Positions 21,545 through 33,434 of a DNA stretch of 64,000 nucleotides are shown here, piece by piece. Within the stretch, counting starts at the first letter, position 1; each line of letters starts with the position of its first letter. The stretch is from Calycina herbarum (Eukaryota > Ascomycota > Leotiomycetes > Helotiales > Pezizellaceae). The notes beneath the pieces were generated by a model, which saw nothing but the letters and a program-made list of their open reading frames with translations, ran no database searches and was not told the DNA's origin. The stretch spans positions 372,001 through 436,000 of the forward strand of contig LLEY01000006.1 in the NCBI GenBank assembly GCA_001414485.1, read 5' to 3'. The translations under genes and the position numbers were made by a program.

Positions 21545-22755
21545 TCATCCCTCCGTGGTATCCATATCCATAACCCCATTCGCAATCAAATCATCAATCG
21601 TAGCCAACATCGTCTCCTTCCAAACCCGATATTTCTCCTTATTTTCCTCACTCAAATAATCATATCCATCCTGCATCGTAGTCCCCAATTTCCTCTTTTC
21701 CGAAACCCGAACTTCCTCTTCCAATTGTATTTGAACATCTATCCCATTCTGACCCTCATTTTCAATATTGGTATACCAATCCAGATCCAACCAATTCCTT
21801 CCTGTAATTGTTACAATCCACGACTGAATAACCTTCGTATCGGTGGATTCCCAACCAGCCCAGAGCTCCTCGTCGTCGCCCCCGACTTTGGCGATGATTT
21901 CTTCGTCATCTTTCACCGTCCCAAAGACTTTAAAGATTTTGTCTCGAAGTTCTTTGAATTCTTGTTTTGTGGTTTCCTTGTCGCTGAGTCCGTGGATAAC
22001 AAAAAACCAGATCGCTGCCACTAACGCTGGAATATGATCCCCTGGCTGGGGATGTTTTGCATCTTCCTCTGAAAGGTTTGAGGGAGGGAGACAGAGTATG
22101 GTCTCTACGCCCGCAAGAACATGAGGGATCGCGTTTTTCGAACTAAGTTCTGTGCACATCTTCCTCACCACTGGGGCAAGCCATTTGGGTATTCTCGCGT
22201 CGCGGTCTGTATTGCTCGCATATCTCAATCCTGATTTTGGTGTTCTATTATTTCGAAAGGGCGTTAAAGAGGTGGCTTTTGAGGGCGTTTGTTTTTGGGG
22301 AAGTTTTCGGGGTGTTGGGTTTGAAGCGGGTGAGGATCGCGTTCGAGTTTTGTTGGGTGTGTTTTGATTTGAGGAGTTTCGACTTGCATGATTTTCTGCC
22401 CGCGGTTTCCGTCGAGAAGCTGTGAGGGTTCTATCGAAGTAGCCATATAGTTTTGCGTAGGCACGAGGGGGGATCGGAGGACGAGGTTCGATGGGGGGTA
22501 AGTCGAGTGTTGTTTTGAGCCTGCTTTGTTAGTAATTGGGACTTTTTGGTTCTTTGGTGATATTTTCTCTTACCTCTCGCAGGCTATGTTGGCGCAAGCA
22601 TATGTTCTTCCAATTTCTTCTTCTGCTTTGAGGGTACCTGCTATGCTGCGGGACTGGGCGAGGAGAGAACGCGCCAGCTCGATAAGCTCGGGTGGTAAAG
22701 CGCCGGGATGGCGAGGAATAAGATTATTGAGGGCTTGTTCGACAGGTCGACTCAT
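21545..22755 (-). CDS. ORC6: Origin recognition complex subunit 6
   Basis: Two exons: 22755-22574 and 22520-21545, separated by a 53-nt intron (donor GTAAGA, acceptor AAAGCAG); the product is 385 aa. The N-terminus (MSRPVEQALNNLIPRHPG, PPELIELARSLLAQS, TYACANIACERLK, LPPIEPRPPIPPRAY) is the conserved TFIIB-like/cyclin-fold region of ascomycete Orc6. A Ser/Pro/Lys-rich linker (about residues 95-155, KTRTRSSPASNPTPRK) looks disordered and is a likely CDK target by analogy. The C-terminal part (IPKWLAPVVRKMCTEL, ALVAAIWFFVIHGL, GWESTDTKVIQSWIVTI) is a second helical domain. ORC6 is the smallest ORC subunit, needed for MCM loading. The ATG at 22755 is the first in frame before the conserved segment. 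Confidence 0.9.
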
Positions 22756-23139
22756 TTTGTTTGTAAATAGGAGGTATCGCAAGATCTTGCCGAGTGGTTG
22801 TTGAGCAGTGGTGGTGTTGAGTTGTTTCCGTTTGAGAAGGCAACTGCTGGTAGGCTGGAAGCTCTTTCCCCGTCTGGTTCCAGGGGCCCAACCCCTGGAA
22901 ATGCAATGCATCCACAAGCGGAACCTGAAGGAACCCAAGCTGCAGCGGCCCACGGGCGCGACAAGTGCCACTCAAGCTCAACCCCAAAATAACCTCCCGC
23001 AGTCTCGACAGCTGTCAATATCGTCGTCATCCTCACTCAAAGAAAGACTACCCTCACCCTCAATTGTTTCAACCAGATTTCGCTCAATCAATTCAATCAA
23101 TTGTAGCGCATTCCGAAAACCACCTCCCCCACAATAAAT
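22756..23139. promoter_or_regulatory. Divergent promoter, ORC6 / SSP120
   Basis: A 384-bp GC-richer spacer between divergent ATGs; it must contain both promoters. Short open frames here have no conserved features. Confidence 0.4.
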
Positions 23140-23885
23140 ATGGCAGGTAGAAGGATATTAGCTCTATGTGCGACGTCAATAGCGCTCGTCGCGGCGCATG
23201 GGGGAGGAAATAGCCACCAGAAGCCATTACAAGTCGCAGAAGACGCAGATTGGGCAACGAGGCACATGGCTGGTACGCCCTCAATTGCTACTCATTGACC
23301 TCTTGGGGCAACCAATTGACCAACAATAGAGGAACATCACATCGGCAACTTCGACCCAGGCGCCTTCTTTCAGCTTCACGATTTCGATAGCAATGGATTC
23401 TGGGATCAGTCGGAAATCCTGAAGTTTTACGGTATGGAGGACCCGAGCGCAAAGGATACACCACAATCGAAAAAGGATGAGATAGTGGGTACAGTGCTGA
23501 GGTTGATCGATACGAATCACAACAATGTAATTGAGAAGGATGAATGGATGAACTTCTGCGAAGGCTGGGTTGGAAATTCCAAAGGTCCACCAGGAGTGCT
23601 GCCGGATTTTGGGACTGGCCCAGGGCATCATTGGGACATGGAAATGGAATATGAGATTCATCATTGGGAGAAGTGAGTTGCGCAGCAATCGGGAAAGTAA
23701 GGGTAATGCTGACAGAAAATAGGTACCACGACGAGAACACGAAAGAAGAGGATCTAATCCATCCCGAAGACATTGCACATTTTAAACAGCATGACGACCT
23801 AGAAGACGAGGCGGAGAAACAAGCAGCAGAGGACAAACTCGCGATTGTGGAACACAATATACCAGCGAAATTCCGGAGGGAATAG
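23140..23885 (+). CDS. SSP120: EF-hand secretory-pathway protein, SSP120-like
   Basis: Three exons (23140-23272, 23330-23672, 23723-23885; introns 57 and 50 nt) give 212 aa. The N-terminus MAGRRILALCATSIALVAAHG is a signal peptide. Two EF-hand-like loops follow, near DFDSNGFWDQSE (residue 60) and DTNHNNVIEKDEW (residue 105). The rest is acidic with a His-rich segment (GHHWDMEMEYEIHHWEK) and a C-terminal helical region ending FRRE, without an HDEL signal. This matches yeast Ssp120, a lumenal calcium-binding secretory protein related to nucleobindin. It converges on TRM12 with only 68 bp between stops, so the 3' UTRs probably overlap. Confidence 0.85.
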
Positions 23886-23953
23886 CGCATTGGTTTGTAT
23901 AGATTGGGATAGAGTATGAATGGCTTCGACGCCAACGACGAAATGTATCATTA

Positions 23954-25213
23954 TTACCTTGTAATTAAAATGTCAAAGACACAATGCCACACACCAGGGG
24001 CAAAAGTCTTGACCAATTCAACATGTTCAGCCTTTACTTTAGCTTCTGTTGCTGCTTGGCTCAACTTCTTTTTGAGGATACTTTCAATAGCCCCTCTTCT
24101 TGTTTGAACATCATCCACGCCTACATTTTCATGTAGATGTAGCCAGCCATCGCTAAACAAAAGTCTCAAAGCCGTTCCCCAACTTTGATCGCTGGTAGGA
24201 AGAAGTCCACAGTTGACATGTGTAACCTTCCCCAACCAAGAATCCCTCAGCTTCTCCAACCTCTCCAAAGCCCTAACATTATCCTCCACAAACACAGTAA
24301 TACTCTCCTCACCAGGAACCCAAACCTCCCCTCCCCCAACTACTTTCGCACTCCACCCATTACTCACGGCACCCCTCCTCAACCCCTCCACACTCCAAGG
24401 ATTCATCTCAAACCCCACAACCTTGCCCATACCCATCTTCACATAGCTGAACACAAAATACCCAATTCCAGCATATAAATCCACAGCTGTCTCTCTTTGC
24501 GACTCTTCCTTACTTCTTCGACGATCCTCTGGACCTTGAATTTGCTGGTGGAAATGAAGGATCCTCGCTTTTTCTTTGATGTTGCCTCGACTGAACATTG
24601 TATACCTCGGTGCCCAGATTTGCGTAATCCCATTTTGTCTGGTACTCACCCAGAAGGCCGCTTCAAAATCTTGAGCTGTGGGAGGATGGGTTGGTGATAA
24701 TGAGGGTCCGAAGTCGCCGTGCAGGATTTTGAGACCAGTTGGGGTGCGGAGTATATTTTCTTGTTCTTGACTTGGATGTGACTTCTGAGTATCTGTGTCT
24801 TCTCCATTCAAAAGAGGAATCCCAGAATTGATGGCCAAATGCGTCAACACTCCCTTCCCCTCTCTCTTCCCCACTCGCTCTAAAATCTCCCTCCATAAAT
24901 CTGATTTTATGGTTTGGACGACGGGCGAGGATAGACAGTCTCGCCACTCATTTGTCTCGAAACTTCCAGATGGTAGGAAGAGCATTGGGGGGTAGACGAC
25001 CCATCTTTTTGGGAGGGTGGTTAGGAGTGCTAATTCTTGGGTGAGAATTGTTTCCAAGAGATCTTGAGGGAGGGTTGTGAACCATGATTTTATGGCGGCT
25101 TCGATTGGATTTGTTGGTTTTGGTTTTGGCTTTTTGGTCCTGTTTGTTTTTGGGAGGTGGTTTGGAGAATCCGAGGAGGGGTTTGGATGTTTTTCTGGTG
25201 ACGGGGAGGCCAT
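23954..25213 (-). CDS. TRM12: tRNA wybutosine-synthesizing protein 2 (TYW2/TRM12)
   Basis: Intronless, 419 aa. After a basic, disordered N-terminus (SPNHLPKTNRTKKPKPKP) come the Trm5/Tyw2 features: KRWVVYPPMLFLPSGSF, then LTHLAINSGIPL, FWVSTRQNGITQIWAPRYTM and FSRGNIKEKARI, and the Rossmann-fold S-adenosylmethionine site VDLYAGIGYFVFSYVKMG near residue 243, followed by VVGFEMNPWSVEGLRR. A later segment, VTHVNCGLLPTSDQSW, corresponds to the conserved region that carries DLGLLPS in relatives. The enzyme transfers the 3-amino-3-carboxypropyl group of SAM to the C7 of 4-demethylwyosine at position 37 of tRNA-Phe. The late segment and the N-terminal features favour Tyw2 over Trm5. Confidence 0.88.
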   Translation of the reverse strand: MASPSPEKHPNPSSDSPNHLPKTNRTKKPKPKPTNPIEAAIKSWFTTLPQDLLETILTQELALLTTLPKRWVVYPPMLFLPSGSFETNEWRDCLSSPVVQTIKSDLWREILERVGKREGKGVLTHLAINSGIPLLNGEDTDTQKSHPSQEQENILRTPTGLKILHGDFGPSLSPTHPPTAQDFEAAFWVSTRQNGITQIWAPRYTMFSRGNIKEKARILHFHQQIQGPEDRRRSKEESQRETAVDLYAGIGYFVFSYVKMGMGKVVGFEMNPWSVEGLRRGAVSNGWSAKVVGGGEVWVPGEESITVFVEDNVRALERLEKLRDSWLGKVTHVNCGLLPTSDQSWGTALRLLFSDGWLHLHENVGVDDVQTRRGAIESILKKKLSQAATEAKVKAEHVELVKTFAPGVWHCVFDILITR

Positions 25214-26392
25214 TTTTTAATCGCTTTTTGGTGATTCCCCTTGAGTCGAATGGAAGATTTTGATAAGTGGTGGATCACGATTTTTGGGGGAAAGAGCCTG
25301 TCATGTGACAGGACTCTTCTTCCGGAGGTATGTCCGTGATCAAAAATGCTAACACTTTTATGGAGAGTACTGAAATAGGCGGTTCCCGCAAGTGATTCCT
25401 GTTAGCTTTTCTAGCAAGATTATGAATGCTATGTTCTATTGCAAGGCGATTTTCAAGCTCGGCTAACGAGGGGAAGTTTTCCGTGGGATTGGCGAGGGAT
25501 TGGTTTCACGGAGAAAACTGCATAGGGTTGAGTACTGAGATACCCGAGGATCCGGATTTGGAAAACATAATCAACAGGATGCATGAAGTCTGTTTCTCTA
25601 ATCAATCATGCGAATGACAAATAACCCGGAGCAATTGACTGATTCGCCCACAGCTATTTCTTACCTTGCGCGAATGCAAATCATTCGGATTGTTTTGCTT
25701 GAGCCCTCTTGAACATGTAAGTTTTCCTCTTTCTCGGCAGCTTCCAACTAAAGCCCATACGGGAACAACTTCAAAACCACTGGAAATCCTTTTGAGAGAG
25801 GTTTGCTGAACAGTTTCTAGGATACGTAGTCGATGGCAGAGTCTATGGCTTTATTTGTTAAGGAAGAGCCGTTTTGTGATTCTCCTGGAGGTGTTATTAT
25901 TCTGTTACTCAGTCCACCCGCTCGTATGTTGCTGAGTCCACTCGTTCTAGCTCGTTAGTTGGGGATAAGAGGAATGTGTTGATAGATGAAACTATCGGCA
26001 GACCAAAAATACCTATCAATACCTCTAAGCAGTCCTCTCACTCAAAATTCAAAGCCAATTTCAATACGCAACATAGACCTAACCACCCTCCCACCCCAGG
26101 CGAAGGCGCAGTCGGACGAATGAACCACAATATGATATAAGGGAATACCGCAATTGCTTGAATATTTCGGTTATCCTACTTGGGATACAGTGGATTTGTA
26201 GGAGTAAGAGAGAGCGTTCAGCAAAGAGGATTAGTAATGTGGAGACATTTATGATGACGAAGTCGAGGAGTGAGGTTTTGTAAATTTGAAATATGAGAAG
26301 AGGGAGTTAAGAGAGAAAAGAGGTTGAAGAGCAATTGGAGGTGTTTAGGCAGTTAGTTGAGTTTGGCGGGGTGAGAGAGAAAACGGAGAGTA
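25214..26392. other. Upstream region of TRM12 and left flank of the transposon block
   Basis: About 1.2 kb. The first few hundred bases must hold the TRM12 promoter. A 63-aa open frame at 25426-25617 (MLCSIARRFSSSANEGK...) has a presequence-like start but no recognised family and may be chance. CTCGTT/GTTCTAGCTCGTTAG-like short repeats occur near 25915-25965. No RNA gene recognised. Confidence 0.35.
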
Positions 26393-26420
26393 TCCCCTCA
26401 GCTGCCATCAGGATCAAAAT
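26393..26420 (+). repeat. Left terminal inverted repeat of the PiggyBac-like element
   Basis: TCCCCTCAGCTGCCATCAGG then ATCAAA, complementary to 40631-40656. Flanked by TA on the outside. Confidence 0.85.
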
Positions 26421-27134
26421 GGGGCGCCAAGAGCTCTGACGAGCCAATAATATCACTGGATTTCCTGGGAAAGGGGTGGATTCCAACTATTTCTTATGAT
26501 ATATGTCAAAACAAGAGTTATTGTTACAAAGCCACACCTCACACTTATTATACCTATAGAAAGAAACCTTCCTGTCACTTTTTCTATTGCATTCCTTAGC
26601 AATAGAAGACAATGCAATTCTTTTTTGTAGGCGGTCTTAATACCTTAATCCCTTACAAGCAACACACTGACGGTTAGAAGCTATTTTAACTACCTTATGA
26701 GAAGCTAAAGGTTCTTCGTATGTGTCAGGATTCATATGTGAAACCCTTCTCTTTTTAGGCAAGGGACCAGCCTTTCCAAGGGCTAATAAGCCATTAATAA
26801 TCTGCCGCCGGAACTCCTTTTAGCTCCGGAAAGAGATGTTAGGAGTAGAACTTGTCTCTGAGTAATAGGAAACTAAATAGGAGTTAATAAGTACTGTCCG
26901 GAAGATCCAGTGTTCAAGTGCTTGTGCTCCCCCCCTCCTAACTGGCCGTAACCCGGGTGCGGCAGCTGACATTTGGTCCCCAACATCTACGTGCCCTATA
27001 CTATAGTTATAATCGTCTATAAGTTAAGGGATCTAGAGATGTTTTGTTGGCTGATCTCTAAAGGGAATTCTAGACGTTTTAGCCTTAGAGGAGGTTGCTT
27101 TAGGACGTCGTCGGTTACGCAACACCTGGTCTTT

Positions 27135-27589
27135 TGTAACGAAACTCAAACGAACTAAACAAAGGTAACTAAGTCTCGAAGGTTGGTATGCAGATAAGAA
27201 GTACAGACGCGATGGATTGTTCACTTAGAAGTGAACCCGTTACTTATATCAAAGATGTTAAATAAGATAATAAGATTAATAACTAAAGTTAAGCACGAAG
27301 CTCCTATCTAATAGCAGACACGCCAGTCCTATATAGAGCTTTCGCATCCCCGGGCCGCTATAGTCGATCTGCCCGACCATGGCCGACATAGTCGACTCGT
27401 CGGCTATGTCGCTTACCTTTCCTAGTCACGTGATTATAACCAACTTCTAACAGTAAGATCCTAGAATTCCTAAATGCTCTTCTATATTATAGATTCCCTT
27501 CTATATTACCTTCTATTTCCTAGACGTTGTACCTTATCCTATTAGAACGCTGTCTAGACTACCTATTATATAAAACGTGATTTATAACA
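27135..27589 (-). repeat. LTR of retrotransposon 1 (3' LTR in element orientation)
   Basis: 455 bp, same length as 33435-33889. It contains an inverted pair CGACATAG / CTATGTCG near 27386-27413 that could form a hairpin. The left (outer) part keeps CpA/TpG sites while the right (inner) part is TA-converted. Confidence 0.9.
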
Positions 27590-27737
27590 CTATCCACTTC
27601 TTAGACTAGTATATCCCTACACTTAAGTATAGTCTAAGAAATATCGTTAAAGAGCTGTTAGCCCTTCTAGTTTTAATATAAATATTACTCGTACTTTTAA
27701 ATATAAACGCTAGATTAAACTTATAAAGCGTATTAAT

Positions 27738-28292
27738 AAATCTAGCAAAGAGATAGCTCCTTATACTCGATACAAACGTTCTAGACGAAGATATATAGCT
27801 ATAGCTTTAACTTTAGAGGTTAATAAATATTCTAAGTATATAAGGTAGAAGAAATCCTATAACGTTAAGTCGCGAAATCGAATACCTTTACTTTCTAACT
27901 AGTCCTCGATTAACCAGTAACAACGAAAACTAAGGGACGAAGAAGAACAGGCCTAGCAGTCCTAACAGGAAGCGGCTACCAAGGTTCTTCGTTTACGAAA
28001 ACTTTAGCACTAACTCGACGAGCAAGAACAGCAGCTAATTTAGTCTAGTTTAAACTCTATAGCTAAGCTAGAGGAGAAAGAGGAGGAAGAGAGAAAAGAT
28101 AGGGAAAGATAGAAAGAGAAGGAGTATAGAGAGGAAGAGGCTGCTAGACTAGCTGCTCTTCCTACCTCCGACCCCGCCCTCGATCTATCTCTCGACCCCG
28201 CCTTTCTAGAATCTTTTCCTCTTAATCACGAGATATAGGCAACCCTGGGTTTTAATAGTAGAACTCCTGAAGTTCCCCTAAGCAATAGTTAA
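27738..28292 (+). pseudogene. Antisense-strand reading frame inside Gypsy element 1
   Basis: On the plus strand, opposite to gag-pol and next to the 3' LTR, one frame runs 184 codons to TAA 28290 with clear protein-like character but several TAG/TAA codons of the kind made from CAG/CAA. It starts with a very basic segment (RYKRSRRRYIA), continues through a Gln/Glu/Arg-rich coiled-coil-like stretch (LDEQEQQL, EEKEEEERKDRE) and ends in a Pro/Ser/Asp/Leu tail (LPTSDPALDLSLDPAF). The start is not determined and may lie further left. Family unknown; a DNA-binding or structural role is only a guess from the basic plus coiled-coil composition. Confidence 0.5.
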
Positions 28293-30419
28293 GGTTGCCT
28301 TTTAGTTCCTAAGTGTTTTCTAAGTATAGGTAATTTAATTATTTAATTAAATACTTAACTTATCCTCTAATAAGTTTATAGTTAAGAATCCTTTTAACTT
28401 CGTATTTAGTATTTAGATTTACTAGTTAAATTTCTATAATTAGAGCTAGTAGTACTCCTAGTAATACTAGTTCGAGTAAGGATATATAGAATACTAGGTA
28501 GATGTTTATTATCTTTAGTAGTACTAGTTTATAATTTAAAAGTCTCTTAACTCGTTTAATTTTAAATAGTCTAAGTTTTTTATAATCTAGTTTATTACTT
28601 AGTCTTTTTATATTAATATTTTTTCGTACTAAGTAGACTTTATCCTCCTCTTTAGTATTAGCTCCTAACTACGTCGTTTATTATAGTAGTATACGTTTCT
28701 TTCTACTATAAATTATAGGTCCTCTATAAGTTCCTTATATAGACTCTTAATTTTTAAGACATAAACATAAGTAAGTTAGTTATTAATAGTTATAGACAGT
28801 AGTTCTTAATATACTATTAATTTATACTTAAAGTTAGCGTAGAATAGCATAATAAGCGTTATTTCTATTACTAAACTATTATAGGTAAACTATACTAAGG
28901 GTAGCAGTTCTACCTAGTTGTCTTACTAGTAGTTTATATAATAATAAAGGTATATTTTAACTACTTAATTTATCTATTCGTTTCCTCTATTTATTTAAGA
29001 GTAAAAAGCTATAGAGAGCTTTCTTTTCGCATCTAATCGTTCTATAAGAGCGATCTAAAATTTCAAGGTAAAGAGTTTATCTCTATCTAAGAGTATTTCT
29101 TTAGATAGTCTATGTCTTAAAACTACTTCTCTAAGGAATACGAATACTAATTCCTTAGCTATACTTAACTCTATATATACTATTAGAATTATATACTTTA
29201 TAAGTTATTCTATAATAACTAGGATTAAGTTATACTTAACTCCTATTATTAGATCTTTAGATTTTAATAGTTTAATAATAAAATCTATAGATATTAATTT
29301 CTAAGGTACCTATAGTATTAGAGTAGTATTCATCTATTTATAAGGAGTATAGTAGAAAGCCTTATTCCTAGTATAGGTATTATATTCTACTATCACTTCC
29401 TTAACTATCGTAGATAACCGATTAATATAGTAGTATTATCTTATTCTCTAGAGAGTTCTATAAATTCCTTAGTAGCTATAAGTAGGTATAGTATAGTATT
29501 CCTATATAAATTCCTTTATATATAAGCTAGGAACCTATAATTTTCCTTTTATATACTAGTTATAACCTTTATATATATTCTAAATTTTATCTATCTAAAT
29601 ATCGTTTACTACTACTATTTTATATATAGTAGGTACTAAGTCTCTATTTTTAAGAGTTTTTAAGATCGTAATCTTCTTATATTCTTTGTTTCTCTTATAT
29701 TCGGGTTTTCGGCTAAGAGTATTAGCTTAGGTATTTAACGTTCCTTTTATATATTAAATAATAATATTAAATCCTTCTAATATCTTCGCCTATCTAGCTA
29801 ACCTTCTTGTCGTAAGTTCCTTAGTTGTTATAAACGTCCTAAGGTTCTTATAGTTAGAAAAAACTATAACTAGGTATTTTACTAGCTATAAATAAATTCT
29901 CTAGTATTCTAAAGCTAATACTATAGTAAGCAGTTCCTTATCAAAGATACTATAGTTTTATTATACTAGGTTAAATATTTTAAAATAATATATAATAGGT
30001 ATAAGTTTTCCTTTATTATTTAGTTATAAGTAAATCGCATCTACTACTATGTCTAAAGCATCTGTTTTAATTATACTAGGTTTATCTATGTCGAAATCGT
30101 ATAGAATAGGTTTTTCTATAAACTTTACTTTAATTATCTAAAAAACATTTTCTATTTATTTATTCTATATAAACTTAATAGCTTTTTTAACTAGTACTAA
30201 CATTAGTTTAGTAATCTTTATATAGTCTTATATAAACAGACAGCAAAAGTTTATAAATCTAAGGATTATATATCTTTTATATTCTCTAGTAATTTCTAGT
30301 TTAAAACGTCTTAGATTTTTTCTAGATCTATCTCTATTTTCCCTAAGCTAAATACCTATCCTAGGAAAAGTGTCTAAGTTACCTTAAACTCGTATTTCAA
30401 GAGTTTTAACTAAGAATTT

Positions 30420-30520
30420 ACTTTTATAAGTTATTATAAAACTTCTTTAATATATCTCTTATATTCTTCTTCTTTTTCTAAGAAGATTAAAATATTATCT
30501 AGATAATAAATTACTATTAC
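30420..30520 (-). pseudogene. Reverse transcriptase core motif of Gypsy element 1
   Basis: On the minus strand 30515-30485 reads VIYLDNILIF, the Ty3/Gypsy reverse-transcriptase active-site block (normally YLDD); the second Asp is Asn, explained by one G-to-A change. Surrounding codons contain many stops. Confidence 0.7.
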
Positions 30521-33208
30521 TCTTAGAAGATCTTCTAAAATATTATTATTTTATCTCTAATATATAGCTAGTATATTATAAAGTCTAAATAGTATAACTA
30601 TATATTTATAAAGGCCTAATAGTAAAGTAAATACTATCTTCTATTTATCTACGACTTTTATTTATATAAGTCTATAAGTGTTTTATTAATCTAGTTTTAT
30701 AAATCGTACTACCTTATCTAACTTATCCTATAAGTATTAGCTAAGTAGTAGCGGATAAGCGTTCTTAACTGTAGTATAATTTACTTCTTAATAATTAATA
30801 TATACTCTTCTATTTAGATCGTCTTTCTTCTTAATAATAAGTATATTTAAAGTAATTAGTAACTTAGATTTTCTAATATATCCCTTCTTAATACCTTCCT
30901 TTATATAACTTTCTATCCTCTATAGGCTTTTCTAGTTATATAACTAAAGCTTCTACTTCGAGAGATAATAACCCTCTTTTAATTTAATCTTATAATCCTA
31001 TAAGTAATATTCTAGCAAGGCTTACAAGTCTTCCAGGTTTTTAAACAAAGCCTTAAATTCTCTGTACTATATAGGTATTTTATTATTAGCTTTCTTACTA
31101 GCTTGTAGAGGACTCTAGGTAAGGTGTCCTAGCGTCTTAGAAGAGGTAGCGCTAACCTCGTTCCAGCCTTATAGTTATAATCGTAATCCTATATAATTAT
31201 ATTAACTAAAGATTATTATTCGTACCTTCTAATTAATATCTAGATTATGTTCCTAAATCTACAGTATACTAAGTATTACCTTCTTACTTCCTATTTTAAT
31301 AATATCGAATTATATATCTAAATAGTATTCTTTAATAGTTACTTTTATTAGAATAGTTTATTAATTAATAATCCTATTCTAGTAGGTAATATCTATTCCG
31401 TCGACTATCTCTAGGTAGTATAGTTTTATATTTTTAATTAGAACGTTTAGCTTTTTTAAAGCTATTAGAAAGAGAAAATTACCTATTACTCCTAAGTCGA
31501 TTATAACTCGAAGTTCCTTTCCCTTTATCTTTATAGTTATAACTAACTAACTTTCTCTAGAGGTAGTACTTAGCTCTCTAACTATTAGTTAGTAGAGTTC
31601 CTTTTATACTAACTCTGTTTCTTAGTCTATATTATATTCGTTTATCTCCTAGAAGATTATACTAAATAATTTTCTACTTCTTAATTTCTAAAATATTACT
31701 CCGACTTTTCCGACTAAAGCGACTATAGTATACTAGTCTCTTATTTCTAGTATAGTTTCCTTATTATTAAGTAGCGTACCTAAAAAACTGGTTTTAGAGC
31801 GTCTTATAAAGTTATTAGAACCCTGCTATTACTATAAGCTGGTTTCTTTCTAAAGATCTACGATTATCTAAATATCTCTTATCTTAAGTGTTCTAGATAG
31901 TTTACTAGATACTACTAGTTCTAGTCTAGGTTCTTTAAATTCGATGGTTTCCCTTCTAGTAATAAGGCTTACTAACGTTATTCTATCCTACTTATTCTAA
32001 ACTATTTTATAAGTAGTTAAAATAGTAGAGTTAATTCCTTAAGTAGAATATAGGCTCTAGAAATCAGGTTTCTAGTATTCTATATATACCTATCTATTCC
32101 CTCTTTCGAAAGTTCTAATAAATACCTATATCTCGCCTTATTTAAGCTTATATATTCTTAGATCTATTTCTAACGAATTAAATTCTAATTCTAATAACTC
32201 TAATAAACTTATTAATAGTAGTAATTCGTATTCTACTTAAAAAGGGAATCCGTATTCTATTTCCGATTATATATTATAATATTCTTTAAGAAGTAGATTT
32301 CTACTATTATTAGTATCTTATACCTTACTGTCTTAGAGTTCGATTCCTTTATTTAGCTATAGATATATAGCGCCTGTTAATATATCTAAGGTATCTATTT
32401 TAATCTATATACTATATCCTCTAACCTCGAGTTCTTCGTCTATAAGTTCTATTCTTTCTAGTAAAGCTACTTCTTTTTAGATAGTAGTATTCGCTTATTT
32501 CTCTTTAGAGTCTTTCTTCTTACTATACTTATTTACTCTATAGCTAGAGAGGCTATAGTTATAATATAAGTTCTACTTACGACGACGATCTCACTCTTTC
32601 TAAGAAAGTCCTTTCTTTAGTAGATCTCTTCCTTAAGTTCCTTTTCCTAGGACCTAACGCTTCTAAGTAGCGTTAACTTCTATAGGCTCTCTATAGTCTT
32701 TTTTCCTACTCTTTCCTTAATATCGATGTCTATAACTACCCTTTTTCTCTAAACTCCTCTTATAATTTCGATTATCAATCTTAATCGCATCGTTAGTTAA
32801 CTCGTCGAGTATGTCTAAGAAGTTATCTCTAGCTAATTTATTCTTAATACCGTCCTTTAATCCTCTATAGTACTGCTTACGTAGGGCTTTATCGTTCTAG
32901 CTAAGACATATAGAATATTATTAGAATATTAACATATATTTAGCTACTAACCTCTTTTATCAGAGGCTATATAAAGCTCGTACCGCTTTTTTCTTTAAAT
33001 CTATATCTATAAATGCCTAGTTAATTCCTTTCTTAAATCTAGCAACGGTTAAAAACAATCCTTAAGTGCTTTTACTTATAAGGTTTAATACTCTTCTATT
33101 TAATGTTTTATTCTTCTAAAAATCCTCTAAATATAGCTCTATCTAGTTATATACTACTCTCTTAAGACGGGTAGTAAGCTATATAACTTAATCAGTTTTA
33201 TAAGTAAA

Positions 33209-33400
33209 CTATACTAAATAAAAGTTTAAGTATATTAAAGCTTTTATAATAAACTTAGCAAGTTTCTCTAGGGAGCTGTTAAACGTTTTAGGTACTAGCA
33301 ACTTCACTTCCTCTCTAAGAGTAATAACTGACACTACTGGTATTATTAGCGCTAGGGGCGGTATAGAGGTTAAACTTAAGAATAGCGTAGTTTTCGACAT
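33209..33400 (-). pseudogene. Gag N-terminus of Gypsy element 1
   Basis: An open frame beginning with the ATG at 33400, 34 bp inside the 5' LTR: MSKTTLFLSLTSIPPLALII, then KLLVPKTFNSSLEKLAKFI, which resembles the start of the fungal Gypsy Gag retrotransposon domain. It ends after 63 codons at a stop, most likely a RIP-made nonsense codon. Confidence 0.6.
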
Positions 33401-33434
33401 TATATTAGTAGTACTTCTAAGTAGGTGCTTAAAG

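Noticed and set aside
22570..22971. N-terminal extension of ORC6 upstream of 22755
   Set aside because: The open frame extends upstream, but the sequence before MSRPVEQ lacks conservation and belongs to the divergent promoter region.
23954..24107. Plus-strand ORFs overlapping TRM12
   Set aside because: Shadows of the minus-strand gene, which has the recognised SAM-binding motif and family layout.
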